A stretch of DNA of 64,000 bases, from NCBI RefSeq assembly GCF_001577835.2, contig NC_029526.1:1457510-1521509 (forward strand), written 5' to 3'. The notes beneath the pieces were generated by a model. The model did not search any database. It saw only the letters and a list, made by a program, of their open reading frames with translations, and was not told the DNA's origin. The DNA comes from Coturnix japonica (lineage: Eukaryota > Chordata > Aves > Galliformes > Phasianidae). Each line of letters opens with the position of its first letter. The stretch's first letter is position 1. Below are positions 11,854-22,523 of the stretch, in pieces. A program made the translations under genes and the position numbers.

Positions 11854-14800
11854 TCAGAAAGCTGTGCTGGCCATGCTGGCTGGTGCAAAGATCCGGGGGA
11901 GGCTGTCCAGGGTCTCCTCCAGTCGCCGGTGTGCTGATTTGCCATCTTCCCCTGCAAGCAATTGCCATAGTCAGTGAAGCAAAGGGCAGAAGCTCTGTTC
12001 CCTGCCCATCCCTGGCCTCACAGCAAAAATGATGCTAATGCCTGACAGTGCTGAGCCACAGAGCTGTTGGTAATGTGTTGGCACAGCTGCCTGGGGAGGT
12101 GGGGGAGCGCCTGGCTGTGGAGGAGTTCAAGAACCATGGAGATGTGGCACTGGGAGGGAGGTCAGTGGGCAGGGTGGGGCTGGACATGGGGATCTGATTC
12201 TTGTGTTCTCCTTAGTGCACCCTTGGACAGATCCCATCCCTAAGAGCCCACAGAGCTCCCAGTCCAGGAGATGAAGCAAGTGGGCCAGGCTTGGGGATGA
12301 TGTTGTGACACCCCAACCAGCTATGCACTTCTGCATGCACCTACATGGCGACCCTGAGAGCTTCCCAACACCCCCACGTACACACAGGGCTGCACACTCC
12401 ATGCTGAGATCTCTGCCCAGCAGCCCTGCACACAGATCTGCACACAGCAGCCATCCCCAGCAGAGCTGGTGACACGGGACGCAGGACACGTGTGTGCACA
12501 GCATTGCCGTGGGGCTACAAACAACCAAGACACATAGACTCCAAGAAGTGACGTGGCTGACAGGCTCTAAGACAGAGACATTTGTGAGCAAAGCAGCAGG
12601 AGTGGGGCTGAGGGATGAGGACAGCTCACATGTCCCAACCTGTGCAGCAGCTGCCGCGATCTGGAGGCCTAGAAACCCACTCAGATGGTTCTCTCAGTGC
12701 CATCTAGCAAATAATAAATAACACCCGTGCTTAGGGCTGTGCTTGCAGGAATCCTCGCTGCCCACCACCGCTCTCACCCCATAGAGTTCAGGCACCATGA
12801 GCTGGTGCATGGGGCAGGCAGGGACTGGCCCAGGTCCCTTTCTCCCTTGGGCAATGTATCGTGGGGTGATGCCCCTCCGGGAGCTGTGAGCAGGGGTGAT
12901 GCAGGACACTCACCACACAGCATCAGGCTCTGCTTGGCTGCCTCCCGCACAGGCTCCTTGTCGGTTTGGCACAGGTAAACCAGCTGCTCAATGCTCTCCT
13001 TGGCCTGCAGGAGAGGGGAGAGGGCTGAGCATGGATGTGACCCACAGGGGAAGGCAGCAAGGTTCCTGCAGCCCTGTGCAAGGTAGCAGGCAGGGCAGAC
13101 CCCCAAGCCCCCTTTGGAGCTCAACCTCCAGACCAACCCTGGGCAGAAAAAGTCATAGAGCCACAGAATGGCTTGGGATGGACCTTCAAGATCATCCAGT
13201 TACAACCCCAAAAGTCCCTTGGCAGTGCCCGCTTTCCCTTCCATCTGGGACACCCCTAGGAGCTGGAGGCTGCACAGAGACAGCAGCAGGCAGCTTGGAT
13301 TGCTTTCCATCCACCCCACAGCCTGCTCAGCCTGGAATCAAATACCCCATGGGCTTCATCATGCACCCATCTCACCTTGAGGCAGCCCAGCGCCACGCAG
13401 CCGGCCACGCGTGTCTGCACCTCCTCATCCTCCAGCTGTCCCAGGAAGCACACGAGGGCCTGGGGTAGAGCGAGGGCTCAGTGCCACCCCTCCAAGCAGC
13501 AACCCAGAGCCCACCTCATCCCCTGCTGCCCATGACGTACCCGTTGGCGGAAGCGAGGGTTTTCTGCCAGGCTGCGGAGCTGCGCCGACACAGCACTCAC
13601 CACTTTGCTGTTCCCTTCCACCAGCAGCAAGCTGAGTGCCTTCAGCCCTTCCTTCTTCAGGCGGCCTTCGGGCACACGCTTCAGTGCCCGCAGCACCACG
13701 TCCTGGTCATCTGAGTTGAGGTTCTGTGCCAGCAGCACTGCGGGGACAGCTCGGTGAGCTGAGCGTCTGCGGGGAGCTCAGCCTCCACCCACAGCAGGCA
13801 AAGGGACCCCACTAGGATGCTGGGGGCACTGCCCTGCTACTGGGACACCTCAACTGGGGACCTGCAGAATGCGAGGTCCAAAGGGAGCCCAGGATGGGAG
13901 TATAGGAAGGGGCTGAGGACCAGCAGCGGGGTCAGGGTGGGTGTACAGTGATGTACACCCTCTCTGGCCTCCAGCTCAGGGCATGAAGGAAGGGCACCCA
14001 CCTTCCTCAGCCAGCTCCATCATGTAGGTGTCGAGCACCAGGGCACCAAGGGACTCAAAGTGGCTCCAGTACTGGAAGATGGTGACCTGCTCACCCTGGG
14101 TGCCACCGGGTCGCCGCGGCAGCCGCCGGTTCAGCACATCTTCCACCAGTTTCACACACACTGGGGGAAAATAATGAGGTCAGGGTAGGGTTAGAGATCC
14201 CCTTCCTCATAGGGGCGGAGATCCCCTTCCTGCACACCCACAGGCTCACCTGCATCAGCCAGTCCCGGGTGCCGCTCACTGATGGATGCTGCGTACTGTG
14301 CACTGAGCACCTGCAGGAACCGCTCCACGGGGCACGTGTAGATGTTGGGCAGCTCCACGCAGTGGTCCCAAAGGGGCAGCACCCCTTCTTTCCGCGTTGA
14401 GAACTGCACCACTGCAGGAACAGGTGGGTGTCAAGGTGCACATCCAGCTGGCACATCCCTCCTGTGCAGCCCCTTGCTGCCCTTACCTCCGGCAGCAGAA
14501 CCCGCTGCTTCCGACCTCTCCTCCATCAGTTGGCACACGATCTCCAGCACTTGTGCCTCTCGCAGCAGCCTGTCCAGGGCAAACATCTCCCGGCACCTCA
14601 AAGGCCCAAAGGTGCCCAGGTTCTGTAAGGCACATGTAGGCCAGTGACCTTAAGGACAACACAGCACCCAGACCCCAGCGCAGCCACAGCATCTCAGAGG
14701 GGCTTAGGGGGGCCAGAAACTGCAAGGAGTCACAGCCAACCCTATGATGTGTCCCACCGTCATGTCCTACTCCCTGTAAGGAGCCATGGCCAACCCCAGG

Positions 14801-17800
14801 ATGCATCCCACCGTCACATCCTCCTTCCTGTGAGGAGCCATAGCCAACCATGCACCACACCATCGTGTCCCACTCCCTGCAGGGAGCCTTGGCCAAGCCC
14901 AAGACGTGTCCCACCATCACGTCCCAGCCCCCAGCCTCACCAGCAGCATGTGGTTGCAGTTGTGGAGGTGAAGCACCAGGGCTTTATCCAGGAACTCATT
15001 GCCAGTGCTCATGGGGTCTGTGCTGCCCTCGGAGCCACTGCATGTTCCAGTATCATCTGCTCCCACCTCCCCAGTGCTGGGATCCCGGCTTCCACGCCGC
15101 GCCCTACTGGCCCTCCTGCAAACAAGCAAGAGACCCAGCTGGATCAGTACAGGGCACCTGGATCCAGCCCTTCCTTCCCCACCAGAGCTCAGCACCCCAA
15201 CCCCAGCTGCCCTGTGCCTCCTCCAGGAGACACCATAACATTCCACACACCTCTCATCCTGCAGAGCCTCCTCCTCGGAGCCCTCCGAGTCCTCCATGTC
15301 GGAGGTGTTGAGGAAGCTGAAGCTCTCCAAAGCATGCTCCACTGTGAGGCTGATGCTGGAGGCCCGGCTGAGGAACACACCCTGCTTGTGCTGCATAGGA
15401 TAGAATGGTCAGATCTTAGCAAGCCACTCTAAGGGGCCTTGTTACCCTCATCCCTGAGCACTGCCATCAAGGATGGCCCCACTGCTACAATCCTTGTCAT
15501 GAGGGATGTCCCCAACACTGCTGTAACAATTCAATATTCAATCAAAAAGGTGTTTCACCAGAGGTGTAACAAAGGATCAGCACAATAGAAAGGTGCTATA
15601 AAAGAAGGGGAAGAGCTTACCCATAATAGAATATTCCAGGTTCCCAGGGGAAAGCTTCCCCAGGGGCAGTCAGCCTTCAAAAATGAGCTGTAAGAGAGGT
15701 GCAGCCAGGCTCCACCCCTTCAGATCATACATCTGAACTGCCTTCCCCTGTGCTCCCATTGCTGACCAGGTCCTTTCCCCAGGTGCTCAATCAGTGCTTC
15801 AGGCCATGGTTCAACAGTTACCATACAGCTGTTGTCACTGAATGGTACCAATGTGGATGGGCCCACCACCCTCATCCCTGCTCACTGCCATCAGGGATGG
15901 CCCCAGCAACCTTGTCCCTTGAGCACTGCCATAAGGGATGGCCCCAGCACCCTCATCTCTGATCACTACTATCTGGGATGGCTGCACCACCTTGGTCTCT
16001 GTCACCAGGGATGCCCCCACCACCCTCACAGCTGCTCACTGCCATCAGGGATGGCCCCCCCACCCTTGTGCCCTGGGCAGTGCCATCGCTCTTGTCACTG
16101 TTTTCTGCTGTGGACTCCCCCCGACCCCCCTCACCAGCAGGATCTCCTCCAGGTGTTTGAGCTCCCGTTCCAGGGGCTGCAGCTCTGGGAACTGTCCCCT
16201 ATAGTCATCCAGGGCGGAGGCCAGGAGGCTGATGGCCTCCTCCAGCCCCGAGTCCACGGCCTTCACCCGTGGGACCGCAGTGGGGCTGGTGGCCAGGTGT
16301 GGGGCTGGGACGGGCCCCTCCTCTGTGGGTGCCTGTGCCAACACGACGGCCGGTGTGGGGGCTTCACTTCCACAGCTGTCCTGCACTGGTGCTGGGCTTG
16401 CTGCTGGCTCAGCCTCCACCTCACAGGTTTCAGCCCATGCCACCATGGCACGTGGCTTGGCCTCAGGGCCACTGTCCTTCCCTGCACAGGTCTCTGGCAC
16501 CGAATTCGAGGCACCAGGGAGGGAGTCATTGTCCAGCTTGCCCGCATCGTCTTCCTCCAGGCTGGGAGAGGGCTCCCATGGGCTCTCCGTAGCTTTGGCC
16601 TCCATGCTGCCATCCACGCTGGCTTCACTGATGTGGCTCAGAGTCCGGGTGTATGGCACATGCCCATTGGCCACCGCATCCTTCTTATGGCCATCCTGCT
16701 CCTCTGAGGGCTCAGGCAGCTCTGTCCCAGTGGGGATGCCACAGCCAGCCCCAGTCTCCTCCTGCTGCTGTGAGAAGGAGATCTCGATGGCGGGGGCTGA
16801 GGCCTGCACCTCGGGCTGCACGATGGGCTTGTGGGCGGCGTGACGGGTGCTGCTGGACAGCTGGGGGCTGGAGGAGTCATCCGACGACTCCGAGGAGATG
16901 GACCAAGCTGTGCCATTCTCCAGCTCCTCCTGACGTCGCAGCATGTTCTAGGGAAGGCACAACAACATGTCAGGAAGCACTGAAGCTGCTGTGATCTCTG
17001 GGGCAGGAATGGGCTCTGCTTGCTGTGCCGCTGCCCCTTCCAGCTGGGGGGACCCAGCCATGGTGCCAATGGCTCTGCCAGCATGAGGAGATGGGGTCTA
17101 CAGCAGCAAGAGAGCAACAGACCCACCACCAGCCTGCAGAGGGCAGCAGCAGTGTCACATCAGTGCCACACCAACACCACCATTGTATCCCTATCACCAA
17201 TGCTGGCTTAGCACCACACCACACCACCACGCCACGCCACTGCACCAACGTCATGCCGATGCCACACTGGTGTGACATCAGTGTCACCCCAGCATCACAC
17301 TGCTGTCATCCCGATGCCACACCAGCACATATCAAGCTAGAGTCACGCAGCACCCCGCCACATTAGCACCGTGTTGGCCATCACGCCAGTGCCACGGCAC
17401 GGCCACCAGTGCAAGGACAAGGCCAGGCCTTCTACTTGCTGTTGAGCAGGAGTGGAGCAGCTACACTACAGCAGGATGGCCAGGCCGCTGGGCTACACTA
17501 CAGGCCGGCTCCAGCCATCACACTTACACGGCCTGGCTGCGGCCATCTCCCAAGCTCGACCGAGGAGACGTCGCCGCAAGAGCAGCTCCGAGACAGCTTC
17601 TCCAAGAGTGTCTCCCGAAAGATGTCTAACAAGGACCAACCGTGCTTGTCGGCTGCCCGCATTGGGCTCTTGGGCAGAGAGAAGAGGAGCTGTGAGGGCA
17701 GGAGGGCCGGCACCAGGAGCCATGGGCGGATGGATGGAGCTCTGCCACCCATTGGGACTTCCCCTGGCACACTCAAGTCAATAAAGCAAAGCCCACCGTG

Positions 17801-20800
17801 GGCACTTCAACCCAAGCATGGTTGCCCAGCTCCATACTTACATAGAATGCCTGCTCCCGCAGGGATGGCGTGTCGGGTGGGCTCTGGTTATAGGTGGAGA
17901 AGCGTTTGTTCACCGTGGAGGCCTTGTTGACGGTGCTGGCTGCTGAGGGCTGGTCATCCTTGTCGAAGGGGCTGCAGGGGAGAGTGGACAGGTGAGGCAA
18001 GTATCCTAAGCCAGAATCCATAGCAGAGAGCTGGAGGGTGTTGGACAGCACTTCAAGGTGCTCTTCAATCCATCTCTGGCTTTCCAGAACTGAAGGCCAA
18101 TTTTGGGATGGGTGAAAGCTCAGGAGAGGTCAGTTGTTGGTCCCCATTCCTGCCAGACTCTACTGGCAAATCCTGTTGAGATACTCACTTCCACGTCACC
18201 TCCAGGCTGAGTTTGAGGGTGCCCAAGTCGTTGATATCCACCGCCACCACCTGGGGGAGAGCTGCAAAGAGATCCTTGGTCTCACAGGACACGTTGCCCA
18301 CCACCACGTGGTTGGCCAGGCTCTTTAACTCCGTCACCTGGGGAAGGAGGAGGAGAGGATGAGACCAAGACATCGTCAGTCAGGCTGCTGCAAGGATGCC
18401 AACACTATGGGATAGTATCCTCTATCCCAGCAAAGGGGGGGGTTTGAGTGAGGCCCAGTTCCCTCACTGCCTTGTGTGTCCCCAGCACAACCACTGCAGG
18501 TGTTGCCCTAATGCAGCTCCTGCCAGGAAGGAGCCCACTGGCCCACAGCATCCCTGTCCCACTTGTGCTCTGACTGCAGGGCTCCCTACCTTGATGGAGA
18601 GGAACTCGGTGATGAGAGGCAAGAAAACCATCTCCTCGCTGTCCCACACCTGCTTGCTGTTCACCTCGATGCGTCCCCGCAGCTTCCACCGCTGCCGCCC
18701 GTACTTCATGAAGATCTGGGGGAAGAGCAGAGGCATGGAAAGGGCTGCGCAGAGAGCTGGTGGTCAGACAGCCAAGGTCAGGCTGCACAGGGCACTGATG
18801 GAGCTGTGGGTGTCCCTTTTTTTTGCAGGGAGTGGGACCAGATGGCCTTTAAGGGTCCCTTCCAACTCAAACCATTCTATCATTCATGGGGCTGGGAGTT
18901 TTCCCAGCAACCCAGAGCCACTCACAACAGATCTACAACAGACATTCCTGCTTGACACCAGCACCCACAGACAAGGCCCACCCGCATCCCTCAGGCTCAG
19001 CATAGACTGCAGGAGGGAGGAGGACAGATCCCCATCCATACACCCAAGGCTCCACCAACCTCATACTGATCACCAGCGCAGAGCCGGGCGAAACCTGCCA
19101 GCCCTGTAAGAGAAAGCAGAGGGATGATAGGACACAGCAGGCTAGTGCTGCTCCAGGGCTGGGATGGGATATGTTACCTTTCATCCGGACATGGAACTCT
19201 CCCAGCTGGCTCTCCAGCTCGCTCTCCAGCAGGCACATGTTCTGGGGGCACAGAACAGAGCACCCATCACTCACAGCCTACAGGGTCAACACCTCCCAGC
19301 CCTCCTAGCACCCTGTGCCTCACCTCCGTGTACTCCTTGTAGCCCTTGCTGGCTTCAGCCAGGCTCTCCCGTGCCTCTCGGCTGCCTGGTGAGCCCGTGC
19401 TGTAGGCTTTGACCATGTTGTGTGCCCCATCACGGAGCCGCCGTTGGATGCAGTAGGCTTCATACAGCTCATCGATCTGCAAGGACAGGACAGGGGCACA
19501 GTGAGGGGCGGGGGGACAAATGGCAACAGGGGTAGTGGCTTCTCAAAGTGGTTTCAGGGCACTGTGGGTTTGGCTTGGCATCACCAGAGCCTGGGATCCA
19601 GGTGGGGAAGAGCGCTGTGGTCCCAAGGCTGAATAGAGGCCAGAAACCCACAGAACCCAATCCCCAGCTCCTACCTTGCTAGCATGAAACTCCAGGCGAC
19701 GCAGGAAGCGCTCGATTGACTTCACTTGCTGGAAAAGCAGAGATGGTGTGAGAGGCTCCCTGAGATGGGCTGTGGGCCAGGATATGGCCCTGCCCCACAC
19801 TCCTGCTGTGGGATAGGATGTGTCCCAAGAAGCAGGCGACAAGCCACTGCCGGTATCTGCTTTGTCCTCTGCCACCCTGAGTGCAGAGTCCCAACCCCAG
19901 CTGCACAGGGGAAGGTGGGTGTGGAGGGGATGTGGGGAGGTGAGGGGATGGGGCACTGCTCCTGCTTACCTTATCCAGATCGTAGAGAAAGCCCTAGAGG
20001 AGAGAGGAGAGGGATAAGATGCAGCACAAAGCCAGCTCTGCTCACCCAGGGAGCACCCACCACCCATAGCATGGCAGGAGGACAGGACCTCGTGCACCAT
20101 GGGCTGTCCCCTGACATCTCCATAGGACATAGCTGGACCGTGAGCTGCCCCAACCATGACCAGGACCTCGAGCATCTGCACAAAGCTCCTCTCCCTACAG
20201 ATGCTCCCCAGCACCACTCACCAGGCGCGAATTCCTCTTGGACTCACGGATCTGGGTGCTGAGCTTCTCCAGTTCCAACTGGTGGACCTCCAGGTAGGCC
20301 CTGCGGACAGCAGCACCACAGGCTCAGACAGGAACCTCAGCCCATACCACCCAACCCCGATCCCAACCCCTCACAGCCCCAGCACTTACGTCAGACCCTT
20401 CTTGAGCGCTTCGTACACCTCATCCAGGCGGTTGGGCTGAGGCACCTTGGGTGGTGGGGATTTGTGGGACATTGAGAACATCCTACTGACCCTGGAGCCA
20501 GTCTTGCGGGACACAGTGGGCGTGAAGGGCGAGAGGTTCCTGCTGAGAGAAGGGAGTGAAGCTGACATGGCCATGGTGAGCCCAGAGCAATGGGGTCCTC
20601 CTGGGTGCCTGTCAACAGGGAGCTCCAGAAAGGAGGCCAAGTCCCAAGAGCTCCGTCCCAACCTGCCTGCCTCTCCCACAGCTCCCCGGCACCCAGTCAA
20701 ACCGGCCAGCGGAGCCAGGTGGGACGAGGCCATGTACGACTGCAGGGCTGGGAAATGCTGCCTGCCCCACGTGCCTGTGTCCCCAGGTGAGTGTGACTGC

Positions 20801-22497
20801 CCCAGAGTGGACATGGAAGAAAGGCTGCCCTGAGAAGTTGTGAGTGTACCGTCCCTGGAGATGCCCAAGGCCATGGATGTCAGCCTGAGCTGGGGAGCAG
20901 CACCCATCCCACAGCAGGGGGTTGGAACTGGATGGGCTTTGAGGTCCCCTCCAACCCCAGACATTCTATGATTCCTGATTCTATAGCGAGGCAAACCCAC
21001 TAAGCTCATGGTGGAGAAGAGCAGGGAGTCAACCCCATCTCAGAGGGCCCCGAGGTGCTGGCTCTGGGGATGCCTCCATGGGATCCTCAGCTCCTTTTAG
21101 GAGGGGCAAAGGCAAACCTGCACCCTCCTGAGCCAAGCTGCTCTCCTGAAGTGACCACGGGGGCATCTCCAGCCCAAAACATTCTCTAGAGAGTAACCAC
21201 GCTCTGCTCCACCCCCAGTGCTTTGGTTGGCCATTGTGCATCCCTGAGGACAGAGGGGGACACCTCAGGTGTCATCACAGGAGCAGCATGGGGACATGTG
21301 CCTGTGAACCCCCATCAGCACAGCAGCACACAGCATGCAGATGCCTCCAACACCCAGGAGCACCGCGCATCCTATCACTACCCCTCCTCCCTTGTGCAAT
21401 GTGAGCCCAGCCCGGCCCCAGAGGCAATGCCCCAGGCAGAACAGCCCTTCCCTTCTGCCCTCTAACGTGGCCACGTCACTCGTCCTGGCCTGGACCTCCC
21501 ATCCTACGTGACTCCTCGGAGAGCGGCCAGAAGACTTCCCCGCAGCATCAGTACGGGAAAGTGAATGTCCTGGCCTCAACCCAAGCCAACATGATGGGCG
21601 AGTGCTTGTTTTGCACATCCATCCCTTCCCCCTCCTCATCTGCCAAAGCTTTGGGCACTACCAGGGAGAGCTGAGTATGGCTGGGGAGCTGCTCCCAGGC
21701 ATGGGGAGGCTCTATGTGGGCATGTGCCCATGCCATGGAGGTGCCCACTTGGAGCTCATTCATACCACCACTTCCCAACTATTCCTTGCTGGGACTTAAA
21801 GGTAAGGAGAACCAAAAAGGGCTCCAAAGCATTAAAATGGAACAGTCCAAACCTACAGCATGTCTGTGTCTCAAGCACCACCCAAAGAGCTGGGAATGGA
21901 GCAGAGGAAGGCACAGGGTGGTTCTCCTTGATGTAAGTTTGGCACAGGAGGAGGGAGGATGTGATGGGTGCCACCAAGTCGCCAGCAGTGGAGAGGATGA
22001 GCAAGGACCGGCTGTTTGCTGATCCTCACAGCAGAGCTCATGGGCAGCCAAATAAACCTCCCAGCAGCAGGTTTAGGACGGCCCAAAGGAAGCCCTGACT
22101 CACACCAGCACTGAGGGAGAAACTTGCAGCCATGGGACATGGAGGGGCTGAGACACAAAGCTTCAAGACCACATTTGTTCAGCCACTAAATGTACTGGGG
22201 TGGTCACAGGGCAGCCCTGAGGAACTTCCTGAGGACCAGCCTGCCCTGGGATGGGGACAACCAAGTGTCAGGGTGACATAGGATGGGCTCAGCATCCCCA
22301 GTGCCACATCTATGGGTACCAACAATGCCCCCATGGGGAGAAGGGACGGCGCCCTGGCTAATACCACCCTGTCCATCCCCAGCACCCATCTCCTACCTGA
22401 AGGGCCGCTCTGCTGTCGAGTTCACCCCGGCGAACGACTGGCTCCTATTGATCTTGGCGACGAGGACTCGGCGCTGCGGCCGCGCAGACAGCGACAT
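11854..22497 (-). CDS. RIPOR1: RIPOR1 (FAM65A), Rho effector; 21 coding exons, 1,042 residues
   Basis: RIPOR1 binds active RhoA/RhoC and links it to Golgi and kinase positioning during cell migration (family knowledge). I placed 21 coding exons by GT/AG sites and phase: 22397-22497, 20390-20539, 20222-20300, 19970-19993, 19675-19728, 19324-19476, 19178-19241, 19060-19103, 18590-18715, 18189-18337, 17842-17971, 16135-16947, 15251-15390, 14941-15115, 14487-14622, 14250-14411, 14002-14160, 13541-13737, 13376-13459, 12914-13004, 11854-11951. They total 3,129 nt in one frame. The start [10 protein letters not shown] and the end PASMASTAF match human RIPOR1 as I remember it. The start codon is the first in an exon with an acceptor 26 nt upstream, so a 5' non-coding exon must exist. 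Human RIPOR1 is about 1,220 residues; the deficit lies in the central exon. Confidence 0.96.
12082..12180 (+). mobile_element. CR1 LINE fragment in RIPOR1 intron
   Basis: Contains 'gctgcctggggaggtgg', 'gttcaagaaccatggag' and 'atgtggcactgggaggga' in CR1 order, antisense to RIPOR1. A short fragment of the CR1 3' region. Confidence 0.7.
13148..13215 (-). mobile_element. CR1 LINE 3' tip in RIPOR1 intron
   Basis: 'catagagccacagaatggc' then 'gaccttcaagatcatccag' and 'ttacaacccc' is the reverse complement of a CR1 3' end, about 70 bp long. Confidence 0.7.
14715..14915 (+). repeat. Minisatellite, unit about 60 bp, in RIPOR1 intron 14
   Basis: About three and a half degenerate units, each with a 'gagccatggccaacccc' type core followed by 'tcccaccgtcacatcc' and 'ctccctgtaaggagcc'. 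It lies between coding exons ending at 14,941 and beginning at 14,622. Confidence 0.75.
15840..16080 (+). repeat. Minisatellite, unit about 45-50 bp, in RIPOR1 intron 12
   Basis: Four to five units with the core 'cactgccatcagggatggcc' and a 'ccaccctcatc' spacer. It ends close to the donor of the large central exon at 16,134. Confidence 0.8.
16135..16947 (-). other. RIPOR1: RIPOR1 large central exon, disordered region
   Basis: 813 nt, residues 359-629. It opens with [16 protein letters not shown] and a Ser/Asp-rich patch ([13 protein letters not shown]), a likely phosphorylated segment. The middle is Pro/Ala/Glu-rich and low complexity, and the end ([16 protein letters not shown]) is conserved with human. 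In human this exon also carries a long Thr/Ser/Pro repeat, absent here, which explains most of the length difference. The shared segment [20 protein letters not shown] confirms orthology. Confidence 0.9.
17140..17410 (+). repeat. Degenerate CAC/GCCAC-rich repeat in RIPOR1 intron 11
   Basis: A run of short overlapping motifs such as 'gatgccacac', 'atcagtgtca' and 'accacgccacgcc' with no fixed period. It looks like a decayed minisatellite. Confidence 0.65.
17842..20539 (-). other. RIPOR1: RIPOR1 conserved N-terminal domain, exons 2-11
   Basis: Ten exons encode residues about 34-358, the RIPOR/FAM65 N-terminal domain that carries the Rho-binding region. Segments such as [48 protein letters not shown] and [19 protein letters not shown] are nearly identical to human. 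The helix-rich stretch around residues 85-220 ([11 protein letters not shown] and neighbours) looks like a coiled coil. One exon is only 24 nt (19,970-19,993, GFLYDLDK), easily missed by gene finders. All intron phases agree with an uninterrupted frame. Confidence 0.93.
18785..18890 (+). mobile_element. CR1 LINE 3' fragment in RIPOR1 intron
   Basis: 'gaccagatggcctttaagg' then 'gtcccttccaactcaaacc' and 'attctatcattc' form a CR1 3' end on the plus strand, antisense to RIPOR1. Confidence 0.8.
20825..20985 (+). mobile_element. CR1 LINE 3' fragment in RIPOR1 intron 1
   Basis: 'gggttggaactggatggg', 'gaggtcccctccaacccc' and the terminal 'attctatgattcctgattc' show a CR1 3' end with its short terminal repeats still readable. 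Confidence 0.85.
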
Positions 22498-22523
22498 TGT
22501 TGAGTGTGACCTGGAGGGCCTCC

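Larger units (their letters stand above)
11854..15390 (-). other. RIPOR1: RIPOR1 C-terminal helical-repeat region, exons 13-21
   Basis: Nine exons encode the helical C-terminal third, residues about 630-1,042. Conserved landmarks include [67 protein letters not shown] and [16 protein letters not shown]. The last three read like armadillo/HEAT-type helices. The final exon gives [14 protein letters not shown] and ends MASTAF then TGA. Confidence 0.92.

Noticed and set aside
15832-16707. 291-codon plus-strand frame
   Set aside because: It is the antisense shadow of the large RIPOR1 exon plus the adjacent minisatellite.
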